Origin: Collimonas fungivorans
Lineage (GTDB): Bacteria; Pseudomonadota; Gammaproteobacteria; Burkholderiales; Burkholderiaceae_D
Reading direction: 5' to 3'
DNA: 64,000 nt
Assembly (NCBI RefSeq): GCF_001584145.1
Contig: NZ_CP013232.1
Location: forward strand, 3,596,001-3,660,000
The stretch's first letter is position 1. Each line of letters starts with the position of its first letter. The notes below the pieces were generated by a model that ran no database searches, had not been told where the DNA came from, and saw only the letters and a list, made by a program, of their open reading frames with translations. The translations under genes and the position numbers were made by a program. This document shows, in pieces, positions 45,350-56,956 of the stretch.

Positions 45350-46219
45350 TCACTTCAAGGGATCTTGCATAGGATTGCCTGCTGGAGCAACCTCAGCGCC
45401 ATCTATTCCGCGCCGCTCCAATGCTGCGGCGACAAATCCACTGGCTTTCATGTCTTCGACGAACTGAGCAAGATAGGCTGAAGCTTCGGCTCCCCTGTTC
45501 TTGGGCACCCCCATCGCCTGGCGAATGACCATGAAGCGCTGATCCAGCAGTCTCAGTCCGCCGATGCGCCGCGAGTCGACCTCAAGTTGCTGCTTCACCC
45601 CGGCAGCCACCTCTGCGCGCGTTTCAATAAAGGTATCGACTACCTTGGGAGAAGAGGGAGAACGCAGGATCTCTGCGTGCTTCAATTCGCGCGTCAGGTA
45701 CAGGTCGTAGGCGCTGCCGGCGCCCACCACCACGCGAGTGCCTGGCGCATCAACTTCAGCATTGCGGCGGATAGGCGAATCATCCTTGACCAGATAGAAA
45801 CCTTCAATCAGGACATAAGGAGGCGTGAAGGCGATCTGGGCGCCGCGTTTAGGGTCGATTGCAAAGAACCCGATGTCTGCATTTCCGGCAGCGACGGCAT
45901 CTACCGATTTTCCGGCGGTATCAACGACCAGCAACTCAAGCTCCAGTCCCAGCCGAGATGCTAGCTCTCGCGCCAGATCCACCGACACGCCACGCGGCGC
46001 GCCGGATGCGTCTTTGCCGGCCAGAATCGGATTGCCCAGGTTGATGGAGGCGCGCAGCTTGCCGGTAGGAGCAAAGGCAGCGATCAGCTTGTTTGCACCG
46101 CCTGGAACTGCAGCGCTGGCGCCCGCCGCCGATGGCGGCATGGCCATCGCTGTTGCCGACAATGCGCTTGCAATCAGCAGGTCGCGCCGGGATATTTTGA
46201 TATCGCTGAATTCGTCCAT
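45350..46219 (-). CDS. Amino-acid-binding periplasmic protein with twin-arginine signal
   Basis: 289-residue solute-binding protein of family 3. The signal contains SRRDLL followed by a hydrophobic core, a twin-arginine (Tat) type. The mature part has GKLRASINLGNPIL, VDLARELASRLGLELELL, VDAVAAGNADIGFFAIDPKR and an IAFTPPYVLIEGFYLV stretch, typical of binding proteins for polar amino acids. ATG at 46219 has AAGGA upstream. No permease genes are adjacent, so it is an orphan. A similar orphan, also with twin arginine, begins at 63254. Confidence 0.85.
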   Translation of the reverse strand: MDEFSDIKISRRDLLIASALSATAMAMPPSAAGASAAVPGGANKLIAAFAPTGKLRASINLGNPILAGKDASGAPRGVSVDLARELASRLGLELELLVVDTAGKSVDAVAAGNADIGFFAIDPKRGAQIAFTPPYVLIEGFYLVKDDSPIRRNAEVDAPGTRVVVGAGSAYDLYLTRELKHAEILRSPSSPKVVDTFIETRAEVAAGVKQQLEVDSRRIGGLRLLDQRFMVIRQAMGVPKNRGAEASAYLAQFVEDMKASGFVAAALERRGIDGAEVAPAGNPMQDPLK

Positions 46220-46606
46220 GCTGCTCGCATCCTTTTGGCTGGTGTATTGGCGGCTGGAAGGCCGGCCTCTAGGGATGAAATTCTCTGGAGAACGGTGGCC
46301 AACCACCGCCATAAGTCACCTCCACATAATAACTGAGTTGCCGGCAACGATTAATCTTCCCCGAGCCCATAGGCTTATATGCCGCGGCCGGCATACCGCC
46401 GAATCAAACCTTCGGTTTCACCTTGCGTGCGGGATCGATGGCCTTCATAGTGATAGATTGAGATGAACCCTCAACTAGGTGTTGTTGATGGCGCTAGCAA
46501 GGGATCATAGTCTGCTTCAGCCTTTGCGACACCTTGACTGCTGCTCTGTGTGGAAAATTGGGAAGAAAAGCAGGTGATGGCCAATATTTCTCCACCACAA
46601 AAGAAA
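46220..46606. other. Non-coding stretch, no gene seen
   Basis: About 390 bases between the binding-protein start and the tRNA terminator. Nothing beyond the promoter of the binding-protein gene is expected, and none is clear. Confidence 0.35.
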
Positions 46607-46630
46607 AAAGCCACCGGTTAAGGTGGCTTT
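46607..46630 (-). terminator. Terminator of tRNA-Ser
   Basis: Stem AAAGCCACC / GGTGGCTTT with a six-base loop. On the minus strand it is followed by a T-rich tail, 46 bases after the tRNA. Confidence 0.8.
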
Positions 46631-46674
46631 GATTTCTTGTCCATGCTTAGAAAGCCGCATGGATACTATGTGTA

Positions 46675-46765
<91 letters not shown>

Positions 46766-46909
46766 GGTTTTCGGTCGACTTGCTGCGTTTAATGCAGCAA
46801 AGCGCAAGATTATAGCAGACTCTTTTTGACTATGGAATGTCTTTTTATTCAAGCCATTCCACAATCGGAGCCGGCCCCAATCTCGTGCCAAATACCCCAG
46901 TCAAATCAA

Positions 46910-48304
<1,395 letters not shown>

Positions 48305-48317
48305 TCAAATGACAATA

Positions 48318-49928
48318 TCACTTGTTTAAGTCAACTCTATAGAAGTCGTGCAGTGCAAAAGCTGACATCTTGAAACCGGTGACGGACTTGCGTATCGGCG
48401 TGTGGGTCAGCGAATGGGCAATGTCTATCCACGGCGCTTCTTCATGCGCGATCACCTGCGCCTGTTCATATAGCTTGCTGCGTTCCGCCTGGTTCGTGCT
48501 GAGCTTGGCTTTCTGGATCAATGCTTCAAAATCCTTGTTGCACCAGCGTGCAGTATTGCCGCCGCTGCGAACGGAATCGCAGCCCAGCAAGGTGGCGAAG
48601 AAATTGTCCGGATCGCCGTTGTCTCCCGACCAGCCGAACATCATAGCGTGCTGGTCGCCCTGTTTGCTGCGCTTCAGGTATTCGGTCCACTCGTAAGTGG
48701 CCAGCTTGGTCTTGACGCCGATTTTTGCCCAATCGGCTTGCACCAGCTCTGCCATGCGCTTGCCGTCCGGGTTATACGGACGCGTGACCGGCAGGTACGA
48801 CAGCTCGACCTCGATACCGTTGGGGAAACCCGCCTTGGCCAGCAGTGCCTTGGCCTTGACCGGATCGTAGCTGTAGTCCTTGATCTTGTCGTTGTAAGAC
48901 CAGAGCGTCGGCGGAATCGGATTCTTGGCGATCTGGCCGGCGCCCTGGTAGACCGTTTTCAGGATCGTCTGCTTGTCGGTCGCCAGGTTCAGCGCTTGCC
49001 GCACCAGTTTGTTGTCGAACGGCTTTTTCTCGACATTGAACGAGATATAACCGATGTTCAAGCCTTCCTTGCTCAGCAAGGTGATCGCCGGGTCGGTTTT
49101 CATCAGCTCGATGTCGGCCGGCTTGGGAAACGCCATCACCTGGCATTCGTTGGCCTTGAGCTTGGCATAACGCACCGATGCATCGGGGGTAATCGCGAAA
49201 ATCAGGTTATCCAGCTTGGAGCGGCCATCCCAATATGCATCGAAGGCCTTGTAGCGGATCACGGCATCCTTCTGGTAGGACACGAATTGGAACGGGCCAG
49301 TGCCTATCGGGTCGCGGTCGATGATTTCCGGCGTGCCCGCCTTCTTCATCTTGTCGGCATATTCGGCCGAAAGGATAGAGGCGAAATCCATGCCCAGGTT
49401 GGCGACGAACGGCGCTTCCGGGTGTTTTAGCCTGAAGACGACGGTGTAGTCATCGGTCTTTTCTATCTTGGAGATGATTTTTTCCATGCCCATGTCGAGG
49501 AAAAAACTGAAACTCTGTCCGGCCGAAAGCTGATGGAACGGATGATGCGGGTCCAGCATGCGGTTGAAGGAAAACAGCACATCATCGGCGTTGAAATCGC
49601 GGCTGGGCTTGAACCTGGCGTTGCCGTGGAATTTGACGCCCTTGCGCAATTTGAAGGTATAGGTCAAGCCGTCGTCCGATACCGTCCAGGATTCCGCCAG
49701 CGCTGGAACGATCCTGGTGCTGCCCAGTTCAAACGCCACCAGCCGGTTATAGATAGGCACCGACGAGGCATCGAAGGTGGTGCCGGTGGTGAACAGCTGC
49801 GGATTGAAACCTTCCGGGCTCCCTTCCGAGCAAAACACCAGCGTTTTGGCCGGTGCTGCATGGACGGTCGCGCAAGACAGCGCGGCTGCGGCGATTGCCG
49901 CAATCAGTTTGAATTTCTTGTTCATCAA
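48318..49928 (-). CDS. Peptide-binding protein, DppA family (paralogue in the flavoprotein operon)
   Basis: 536-residue periplasmic binding protein of family 5. The signal peptide ends VHA, followed by KTLVFCSEGSPEGFNPQLF, the DppA opening, and later LRKGVKFHG and FVSYQKDAVIRYKA. It is strikingly similar along its whole length to the DppA at 58988-60595, which sits with its own permease. This copy has no permease of its own, so it probably shares the DppBCDF channel and widens its ligand range. It is the last gene of the minus-strand operon and overlaps the M20 gene by four bases. Confidence 0.9.
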   Translation of the reverse strand: MMNKKFKLIAAIAAAALSCATVHAAPAKTLVFCSEGSPEGFNPQLFTTGTTFDASSVPIYNRLVAFELGSTRIVPALAESWTVSDDGLTYTFKLRKGVKFHGNARFKPSRDFNADDVLFSFNRMLDPHHPFHQLSAGQSFSFFLDMGMEKIISKIEKTDDYTVVFRLKHPEAPFVANLGMDFASILSAEYADKMKKAGTPEIIDRDPIGTGPFQFVSYQKDAVIRYKAFDAYWDGRSKLDNLIFAITPDASVRYAKLKANECQVMAFPKPADIELMKTDPAITLLSKEGLNIGYISFNVEKKPFDNKLVRQALNLATDKQTILKTVYQGAGQIAKNPIPPTLWSYNDKIKDYSYDPVKAKALLAKAGFPNGIEVELSYLPVTRPYNPDGKRMAELVQADWAKIGVKTKLATYEWTEYLKRSKQGDQHAMMFGWSGDNGDPDNFFATLLGCDSVRSGGNTARWCNKDFEALIQKAKLSTNQAERSKLYEQAQVIAHEEAPWIDIAHSLTHTPIRKSVTGFKMSAFALHDFYRVDLNK

Positions 49929-51136
49929 TTATTGTCTCCCTCTGGTTTTATGCATGAAACCGGTAAATAATCTTCTACCAAACGTACCCAGAACGACGCT
50001 CCCAACGGGATCAGGGCATCGTTGAAATCGTAATGCGGATTGTGCAAGGCACATGGCCCAAGCGCGGCTTGCCTGTCACGATGTTCGTCATTGCCGTTGC
50101 CGATCAATACGTAGCAACCGGGCCGCCGCTCCAGCATGAATGAAAAATCTTCCGATGTCATCAGCGGCGGCAAAGTGATCAGCGCCTGTTCGCCCAGCCA
50201 GTCTTTGATGACCCGGCGGCATCTGGCGGTTGCGGCAGGATCGTTGATCAGCGCCGGCATCTCGCGGGTAAAGACAAAATCCATGCTGCATTCATAGGAA
50301 AGCGCCACATGTTCCGCGATATGCCGCAAGCGCTCTTCTATGCGCTGCAATACGTGTTCGTCGTAAGTACGCACCGAACCGCCCAGCCAGGCGGTGTCCG
50401 GAATCACATTGAATGCAGTCCCGGCCTCCAGCCGGGTGACCGATACCACGGCCGGATCGGTCGGCGACAAACTACGCGCGACGATGTTCTGGATCTGGGT
50501 GGCGATCTGCGCCGCCGCCAGCAAGGCTTCGGTGGTGACATGCGGCGTGCCGACATGCCCGCCCTTGCCGCGCACCGTGATGGTGAATACGCTGCAGCTC
50601 GCCTCACGGCCGCCTGGCTCGGCGACAAAAGTGCCGACCGCCAGGCCCGGCCAGTTATGCATGCCGAATATGGCGTCGCAAGGGAAACGTTCGAACAGGC
50701 GATCTTCCACCATCGCCAGCGCGCCGGCGCCGTCTTCTTCGGCCGGCTGGAAAATCAGGTTGACCGTGCCGGCGAACCGGCGCGCGGTGTGCAAGTGATA
50801 CGCGGCGGCCAGCAGCATCACGGTATGGCCGTCGTGGCCGCAGGCGTGCATGCGGCCGTCATGCCGCGAGCGGTGCGGCATCGTGTTCTCTTCCTGCATC
50901 GGCAAGGCATCCATGTCGGCGCGCAGGCTGATCGCACGCTGGCTGTTGCCGTTGCTCAGGGTCGCCACCACGCCGGTTTTTCCGACTCCCCGCGTGACCG
51001 CAATCCCCCAGCCTTCCAAGGTGGTCGCGACTTGCTCCGCGGTGCGGTGTTCCTCATATGCCAGTTCCGGATGGGCATGGATGTCGTGCCGCAAGGCCAC
51101 CAGCTGGTCGAGATTGGGGAAATCAATAAGCTGCAT
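49925..51136 (-). CDS. M20D amidohydrolase, hippurate-hydrolase-like
   Basis: 403-residue cytoplasmic metallo-amidohydrolase. It has the family motifs RHDIHAHPELAYEE, RADMDALPMQE, MHACGHDGH (metal Cys/His), FQPAEEDGAGA and TSEDFSFMLE. Such enzymes release acyl groups from N-acyl amino acids (hippurate, IAA-amino acids) or cut small peptides. ATG at 51136 is preferred because AAGGA lies six bases upstream; an alternative ATG is at 51163. It is the middle gene of the flavoprotein/amidohydrolase/DppA operon, which suggests uptake and hydrolysis of an acylated amino compound. Confidence 0.88.
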   Translation of the reverse strand: MQLIDFPNLDQLVALRHDIHAHPELAYEEHRTAEQVATTLEGWGIAVTRGVGKTGVVATLSNGNSQRAISLRADMDALPMQEENTMPHRSRHDGRMHACGHDGHTVMLLAAAYHLHTARRFAGTVNLIFQPAEEDGAGALAMVEDRLFERFPCDAIFGMHNWPGLAVGTFVAEPGGREASCSVFTITVRGKGGHVGTPHVTTEALLAAAQIATQIQNIVARSLSPTDPAVVSVTRLEAGTAFNVIPDTAWLGGSVRTYDEHVLQRIEERLRHIAEHVALSYECSMDFVFTREMPALINDPAATARCRRVIKDWLGEQALITLPPLMTSEDFSFMLERRPGCYVLIGNGNDEHRDRQAALGPCALHNPHYDFNDALIPLGASFWVRLVEDYLPVSCIKPEGDNN

Positions 51137-51180
51137 GGCAGGTCCTTGTGCGATTTCGTTCATTAGATAATGAGCGCTGA

Positions 51181-53250
51181 TTATTGCAGCTCTTGCCGGA
51201 GGATGGGAAGTTCGCGCTTGAAACCGCCCAATTTATCTGCAGCGACGCCAAGCTCGCGCGCAAAGCGATGGCCTTGATAGACGGCGGCGGCAATGGTGCC
51301 GGGGCCGAAAGCGTCGCCGATGGTGCGCAAGCTGCGGTTCCCCGCCGTCGCCAGCTCCTGCTGCCTGCCGGCGAGTTCCTGGGCGAGGTCGTCGGCAGGC
51401 AGGCGGGCGGTCACGCTGATCAGTGTGGAGCACGCTATGTCTCGCAGCTTTCCGGTAAGCTGGCATTCGACCGTCGCCGCTTCCTCGCTTAACTGCCTGA
51501 TGTTGCTGTAGGTATGGACCTCGACGCCATGGTTCAGCAAGCGGCGCAATATCGCCAGGGCTTCCAGTGTGTCGCTGGTCCAGGCCGACACCTGTGCCGC
51601 CGGCGTGACCAGAACCACCTGGTTGCCGGCCAGCGCGCACTGCTCGGCCAGCAAGCCGCCCATGTAGTAGTGATCATCGTCAAACACCACCACCGCGCCT
51701 TGCGGCCGATGGCCGCGCATCAATTCATCCGGCGTCCTGACATCGTGCCGCTCGAAGCCTGGAACCGGCGTCCCGTTGGCACGTCCGATGCCGTCGCGGC
51801 GCCAGAAAGAGCCGGTAGCCAGCGCGATATGCGCCGCGCCGAATTCAAGCACATCGGCGGCGGCCAGTTTGCTGCCCCGGAAAATGTCGACGTTGCTCAT
51901 GCGCTGCAACTGCGTCACCCGCCAGTCCCTGACCCGTGCCCATTCGCGCAAGCCCGGCAGGCCGGATTCCAGCACCACGCGCCCGCCGAGTTCGCTGCCG
52001 GCCTCGACCAGCGTCACTTCGTAGCCGCGCCTGGCGGCAGCCAGCGCTGCTTCCAGGCCGCAGGGACCGGCGCCAACGACCAGCACCGAACCTTCGTCCG
52101 CCTTCTCCGGCATGGTTTCCGGATGCCAGCCGCGCCGCCACTCTTCGCCCATGGTGGGATTCTGCGTGCAACGCAGGTTGGAGTTGCTGTGGTCCGACGA
52201 TACGCAGATATTGCAGCCTATGCATTCGCGGATTTCATCGATGCGCCCTTCCTCGATCTTGCGCGGCAAGAACGGATCGGCGATTGACGGCCGGGCGGCG
52301 CCGATGAAATCGAGAATCCCCCGCCTTACTTGGCTCACCATGGCGTCCGGCGAAGTGAAACGGCCGACGCCCACCACCGGCTTGGTAGTCAGCTCTTTGA
52401 CGAACGATACGTATTCCTCCTGGTAGCCTTCCTTCTTGAAACGCGAAGTGGCGCTGTCGTTGGCCCAGGAACTCACATTGACGTCCCACAGGTCCGGCAG
52501 CTCGGCCAGCAGGCCGACCACATCGCGCCCTTCGGCTTCGCAGGAGACACCGTCCGGCCCCAGCAACTCATCGACGCCCAGCCGTACCGCCACTGCGCAG
52601 CTGTCGCCCACCGCGTCGCGTGTATCTTCGATCAGTTCGCGCAACAGCCGCACCCGGTTCTCGAGCGAGCCGCCGTATTCGTCGATCCTGTCGTTCTTGC
52701 GCCTTTGCAGGAAATGAAAAGGCAGCGACAGGTCGTGCGATGCGTACACGTAGATGACATCGAAACCGGCGCGCCTGGCGCGCAGCGCCGCGTCCCGGTG
52801 CCAACGCCGCAATTCACGGATATCGGCCTTGGTCATGGCGCGCGCCTGCATAGGAGCAGTGCTGGTAACAGGCCGGTGCGAAGGGCCTAGCGGGATTTCG
52901 CGCGTGGTGAAATTGGCGCTCGACATGCCCTTGTGCAGCAGTTCGATGCCGGCCAGCGAGCCATGCTCATGGACTGCATCGGCCATCAGCTGCAGTGCCG
53001 GAATATCCTCGTCTCCCCATAATCGGCCCTCGTTGAACGGCGAGCAGTCGCTGCTGGGATGGATTTCCACTTCCTCGGTGCAAACCACGGCCCAGCCGCC
53101 TTCCGCCTTGACCTTGCGCAGCTCGGCCAGGGCCCGCGGCTGGGTCCAGCCCATGCCGTTGCAGTGCGGCACCTGGAAGAAACGGTTCCTGGCCGTGACC
53201 GGACCGATCTGCACCGGCTCAAACAAAATATCAAAACGGGAATCGCGCAT
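51181..53250 (-). CDS. Trimethylamine-dehydrogenase-like iron-sulfur flavoprotein
   Basis: 689 residues. The N-terminal Old Yellow Enzyme-type FMN barrel (1-335, with FEPVQIGPVTARNRFF, IELLHKGM and RRKNDRIDEYGGSLENR) is followed by a four-cysteine iron-sulfur motif (CIGCNIC, later LRCTQNP, about 342-362) and a Rossmann ADP/NAD-binding region (VVGAGPCGLEAALAAARRG, near 390). This is the architecture of trimethylamine/dimethylamine dehydrogenases and of 2,4-dienoyl-CoA reductase. The substrate is probably an N-methylated or other amine. ATG at 53250 has GAGGG eight bases before it. First gene of an operon with a sigma-54 promoter at 53313 and a divergent sigma-54 activator. Confidence 0.88.
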   Translation of the reverse strand: MRDSRFDILFEPVQIGPVTARNRFFQVPHCNGMGWTQPRALAELRKVKAEGGWAVVCTEEVEIHPSSDCSPFNEGRLWGDEDIPALQLMADAVHEHGSLAGIELLHKGMSSANFTTREIPLGPSHRPVTSTAPMQARAMTKADIRELRRWHRDAALRARRAGFDVIYVYASHDLSLPFHFLQRRKNDRIDEYGGSLENRVRLLRELIEDTRDAVGDSCAVAVRLGVDELLGPDGVSCEAEGRDVVGLLAELPDLWDVNVSSWANDSATSRFKKEGYQEEYVSFVKELTTKPVVGVGRFTSPDAMVSQVRRGILDFIGAARPSIADPFLPRKIEEGRIDEIRECIGCNICVSSDHSNSNLRCTQNPTMGEEWRRGWHPETMPEKADEGSVLVVGAGPCGLEAALAAARRGYEVTLVEAGSELGGRVVLESGLPGLREWARVRDWRVTQLQRMSNVDIFRGSKLAAADVLEFGAAHIALATGSFWRRDGIGRANGTPVPGFERHDVRTPDELMRGHRPQGAVVVFDDDHYYMGGLLAEQCALAGNQVVLVTPAAQVSAWTSDTLEALAILRRLLNHGVEVHTYSNIRQLSEEAATVECQLTGKLRDIACSTLISVTARLPADDLAQELAGRQQELATAGNRSLRTIGDAFGPGTIAAAVYQGHRFARELGVAADKLGGFKRELPILRQELQ

Positions 53251-53312
53251 GCAAGCTGCCCTCAATGAGATTCGATGCCACCGATTGGCAGCAACAACAT
53301 CGTTCTTTCTAT

Positions 53313-53328
53313 TGCAGCTTTTGTGCCA
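53313..53328 (-). promoter_or_regulatory. Sigma-54 (-24/-12) promoter of the flavoprotein operon
   Basis: Minus-strand TGGCACAAAAGCTGCA; GG and GC are correctly spaced and TGGCAC is exact. It lies 63 bases before the ATG at 53250. Confidence 0.72.
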
Positions 53329-53391
53329 AACAAAAACCCAAGGTAAGCGCCTGATTTATTGGAAGAATATTTTTGGCAGCGGATGCCGGTT

Positions 53392-53421
53392 ATTCGTCGG
53401 CCTGACGGAAAATTGACGAAT
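53392..53421. promoter_or_regulatory. Possible enhancer site for the sigma-54 activator
   Basis: ATTCGTC and GACGAAT, perfect inverted copies separated by 16 bases, about 64-93 bases upstream of the -24 element and just before the activator gene. The placement fits an upstream activating site. Confidence 0.4.
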
Positions 53422-53473
53422 TGATAAAATTTCGCCATCCTCTGGTCCATGACCCGATCATGGAGCAACTCCC

Positions 53474-54889
53474 TTGGATACAGAACTAGCCAGCGCGCTG
53501 GCGATTTTTTCCCAGCTGTTCGACGCGATGCCGCAGCCGGTCGCCGTCATCGACAACCAGGGCAACTATGTCTATTACAACCAGGAGAGCGCAAAGATAG
53601 ACGCTTATCCTGCCGAACGCGCAGTCGGCCATCCATTGCTGGATATTTATCCTGCCATGGATGCGGAAAGCAGCACCTTGCTGCAAGCCCTGCATCACGG
53701 CAAGCGCTACACCGGCGCCTTCCAGGCCTTCGTCAATGCGCAAGGCCGGCTGGTGCAGCAGATCCATACCACATTGCCGTTGCTGAACCGGCGCGGCGCG
53801 GTTGTCGGCGCCGTGGAAATCGCGCGCGATCTGGCCGCTGCCGGCACCGACAGCGGCACCTCAGCCATCGCGACAGGCAAACAGGAAGCAAACCAGCATG
53901 GCATCGTCAGCCAGGATCCCGCCATGCAGGTCTTGATACGCCAGGCTGAAGCGCTTGGCAAGGCCGGCGTCAACGTGCTGCTATGCGGCGAAACCGGGAC
54001 CGGCAAGGAGCTCTTCGCGCGCCTGTTGCACCAGTCCAGCCAGAGAGCGGGCGCGCCGTCGCCATCGCCATTTGTAGTGCTGAATTGCGCGGCGATTCCG
54101 GAAACCCTGTTTGAAAGCACCCTGTTCGGCACGGCCCGCGGCGCCTTCACCGGCGCCCAGGAACGACAGGGCCTGATCGAAACGGCAAATTCAGGAACCC
54201 TGTTCCTCGATGAATTGAATTCCCTGCCCTGGTCGGTGCAAGGCAAACTGCTGCGGGTCCTGCAGGATGGCATGTTCAGCCGGGTCGGCAGCAACAAGGA
54301 AATCCGGGCCGACCTGCGTGTCATCGCCGCGGCCAACGAAACGCAACAGGAAATGGTCGAAGGCAGGAAGCTGCGTCCCGACCTGCTGTACCGGCTGAAC
54401 ATCGGACAGTTGTCGATTCCGCCGCTCAGGGAACGGCGCGGCGACATTCCGCTGTTGGCAGAGGCGTTCCTGCACAAGCATCGCGGCGTCGCCGGCGGCC
54501 GGGTCAAGCGGATCGCCCCTGCCGCAATGCGGCAGCTGCAGGCGTGCCGCTGGCCAGGCAATGTCCGCATGCTGGAAAACGTCATGCAGCGCAGCCTGAT
54601 TTTCTGCGAAACCGGCGACGAGCTCCAGGCTATCTGGATAGGAGAGGATGCGGCCGATACCCGGCCTGGGCACGGCGCGCCGGCGGAACCGGCGCCGGAC
54701 GCGCAAAGCCAAGGCAGCGTCCTGTCGCTGGAAGAGCAGATTTCATCTTACGAAAAGACGCTGCTGATAGGTTTGCTCAAGGAGCACGCCAGCCTGTCCG
54801 AAGTCGCACGACGTTGCGCCATCCCGCGTGCGACCCTGCAGTACAAACTCAAGAAACACAACATCACGCTGCATCGCAGCGCCTCCTGA
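53474..54889 (+). CDS. Sigma-54-dependent transcriptional activator with PAS domain
   Basis: 471 residues: an N-terminal PAS domain (about 10-110), an AAA+ domain with Walker A GETGTGKE, the sigma-54 contact loop GAFTGA, Walker B TLFLDEL, and a C-terminal Fis-type helix-turn-helix (SLSEVARRCAIPRATLQYKL). There is no receiver domain, so it is ligand- or PAS-controlled, like RocR. The start is TTG at 53474 with GGAG eight bases upstream; no earlier ATG is in frame with the PAS domain. It is divergent from the flavoprotein operon and convergent with the dpp operon. Both have -24/-12 promoters, so it probably activates both. Confidence 0.9.
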   Translation: MDTELASALAIFSQLFDAMPQPVAVIDNQGNYVYYNQESAKIDAYPAERAVGHPLLDIYPAMDAESSTLLQALHHGKRYTGAFQAFVNAQGRLVQQIHTTLPLLNRRGAVVGAVEIARDLAAAGTDSGTSAIATGKQEANQHGIVSQDPAMQVLIRQAEALGKAGVNVLLCGETGTGKELFARLLHQSSQRAGAPSPSPFVVLNCAAIPETLFESTLFGTARGAFTGAQERQGLIETANSGTLFLDELNSLPWSVQGKLLRVLQDGMFSRVGSNKEIRADLRVIAAANETQQEMVEGRKLRPDLLYRLNIGQLSIPPLRERRGDIPLLAEAFLHKHRGVAGGRVKRIAPAAMRQLQACRWPGNVRMLENVMQRSLIFCETGDELQAIWIGEDAADTRPGHGAPAEPAPDAQSQGSVLSLEEQISSYEKTLLIGLLKEHASLSEVARRCAIPRATLQYKLKKHNITLHRSAS

Positions 54890-54896
54890 ATGCCGG

Positions 54897-55901
54897 TCAG
54901 CTGATTTCTTCCAGCCGATGGCAAGCCGCCAGCCGGTCATCGAACGGACGCAGCACAGGCACTTCCTGCCGGCAGCGTTCGACCGCATGCGGGCAGCGGT
55001 TGTTGAAGCTGCAACCGGGCGGCGGCGCCAGCGGCGACGGCAGTTCGCCCGGCAGCATCATCTTTTGCTGGCGCTGCGCCGGATCGATGCGCGGCGTACT
55101 GGCCAGCAGCGCCTTGGTATACGGATGCAGCGGCCGGCTGAACACCTGCTGCTTGCTGCCATGCTCCACGGTTTTGCCGAGATACATCACCAGCACATCG
55201 TCGGCGATATGCTCCACCACCGACAGGTTATGCGAGATGAACAGGTAGGCGACGCCGCTGGCTTGCTGCAGGTCCATCAGCAGGTTCAGCACCTGCGCCT
55301 GGATCGAGACGTCGAGTGCGGAAACCGGCTCATCGGCCACGATCACTTTCGGATCCAGCATCAGCGCACGCGCGATCGCCACCCGCTGGCGCTGGCCGCC
55401 GGAAAACATGTGCGGATAACGGCCATAGTGTTCCGGCCGCAAGCCGACCTTGGCCATCATCGCCTGCGCCTTGTCGGCACGCTCCTTGCCGCTGAGCCGG
55501 GTATTGATGATCAGCGGCTCTTCCAGCATCTGCCCGACTTTCTTGCGCGGATTCAGGCTGGCGTAGGGATTCTGGAACACCATCTGCACCAGCGGCCGCA
55601 CCCGTTTCAAGGTGGCGTGGTCGGCGTCGGCGATATTGGCGCCGTCCATCCACAGCTCGCCGCCGGTAGGCGGTTCGATCATCGTGATCTGGCGCGCCAG
55701 GGTCGATTTTCCGCAGCCGGACTCGCCCACCACCGCCAGTGTCCTGCCCGGCTGCAAGGTGAACGAGATGCCGTCCAGGGCGCGCGCCGTTGCCTTTGGC
55801 TTGAACAGGCCCTGCGATACGCTGTAATGCTTGACCAGGTTTTTTGCTTCGAGCAAAACCACCGGATTGGCGATTGTTTCCATATTCGAATTCATCATCA
55901 T
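54897..55901 (-). CDS. dppF: Dipeptide ABC transporter ATP-binding protein DppF
   Basis: 334-residue cytoplasmic ATPase of the peptide/nickel transporter family. Walker A GESGCGKS, signature FSGGQRQR, Walker [13 protein letters not shown], and the C-terminal oligopeptide extension with [14 protein letters not shown]. It is the last gene of the pepP-dppABCDF operon, overlapping dppD by four bases, and pairs with DppD. Confidence 0.93.
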   Translation of the reverse strand: MMMNSNMETIANPVVLLEAKNLVKHYSVSQGLFKPKATARALDGISFTLQPGRTLAVVGESGCGKSTLARQITMIEPPTGGELWMDGANIADADHATLKRVRPLVQMVFQNPYASLNPRKKVGQMLEEPLIINTRLSGKERADKAQAMMAKVGLRPEHYGRYPHMFSGGQRQRVAIARALMLDPKVIVADEPVSALDVSIQAQVLNLLMDLQQASGVAYLFISHNLSVVEHIADDVLVMYLGKTVEHGSKQQVFSRPLHPYTKALLASTPRIDPAQRQQKMMLPGELPSPLAPPPGCSFNNRCPHAVERCRQEVPVLRPFDDRLAACHRLEEIS

Positions 55902-56947
55902 GCAGTCCCACTGCTCAGCATTAAGTCGGCTGTCTTGGCGTCTGTCTTGCGGGAGATTTCCGACCAGCCGTTAGTCGGCTGGCCCGCAAGGTCCAGCGGA
56001 AAATGACAGCGCACCTGTTCCTGCGCCGCTCCCAGCAACTCCGGCCGTTCCTGGCGGCAGCGGTCTTGCGCGTACGCGCAGCGCGGGCTGAGCAGGCAGC
56101 CCGTGGGCCGGTCGTACTGGCCGGGCACCACGCCGGGGATGGTTTGCAGGCGTGCGCGGCCGATATTATGCTCGGGCAGCGCCGCCAGCAGCGCCTGGGT
56201 ATAAGGATGCCGTGGTCCGTTGAAGATATCCGGCACGCGGCCGGTCTCCACCACCTGGCCGGCGTACATCACCACCACCCGCTGCGCGGTCTGGGCCACC
56301 ACGCTCAGGTCATGGGTGATCAGCATCAGGGCCATGCCGCGGTCGCGCTGCAGCTGCAGCAGCAGTTCCAGCATCTGCGCCTGCACTGTGACGTCCAGCG
56401 CCGTGGTCGGCTCGTCCGCAATCAGCAGTCGCGGATTGCAGGCGATCGCAATCGCCACCATCACGCGCTGGCTCATGCCGCCCGACAATTGATGCGGATA
56501 GGCGTCCAGGCGCCGTTCCGGATCGGGGATATCGACCTGCTTGAGCAGGGCCAGCGCCTTGGTGCGCAATTCTTTCTTGGAACCACCCTGGTGCACGCGC
56601 AGGGTTTCGATCAGCTGGTACGCGACGGTGAAGGACGGGTTGAGGCTGGTCATCGGATCCTGGAAGATCATCGCGATGTCCTTGCCCAGCATGCTGCGCC
56701 TTTCCTTTTCCGACATCTTCAGCAGGTCGCGGCCATCGAACGCCATGCGTTCGCCTTTGACGCGGCCCGGGTAGTCGATCAGTCCCATCAGCGCCAGCGA
56801 AGTGACGCTCTTGCCGGAGCCGGACTCGCCGACGATGCCGACCACTTCACCGGCTTCGACGCTCAGGTCGAGGCCGTCGACGGCGGTGAACGGCGCTGCC
56901 GTCGAGCCGAACTCGACCCGCAGCTGTTTAATGTCTAGCAATGCCAT
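55898..56947 (-). CDS. dppD: Dipeptide ABC transporter ATP-binding protein DppD
   Basis: 349-residue cytoplasmic ATPase. Walker A GESGSGKS, signature LSGGMSQR, Walker [13 protein letters not shown], and the cysteine-bearing C-terminal segment [14 protein letters not shown] typical of oligopeptide ATPases, which can hold an iron-sulfur cluster. It lies between dppC (nine-base gap) and dppF (overlap). Confidence 0.93.
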   Translation of the reverse strand: MALLDIKQLRVEFGSTAAPFTAVDGLDLSVEAGEVVGIVGESGSGKSVTSLALMGLIDYPGRVKGERMAFDGRDLLKMSEKERRSMLGKDIAMIFQDPMTSLNPSFTVAYQLIETLRVHQGGSKKELRTKALALLKQVDIPDPERRLDAYPHQLSGGMSQRVMVAIAIACNPRLLIADEPTTALDVTVQAQMLELLLQLQRDRGMALMLITHDLSVVAQTAQRVVVMYAGQVVETGRVPDIFNGPRHPYTQALLAALPEHNIGRARLQTIPGVVPGQYDRPTGCLLSPRCAYAQDRCRQERPELLGAAQEQVRCHFPLDLAGQPTNGWSEISRKTDAKTADLMLSSGTA

Positions 56948-56956
56948 AGTCCTGCC

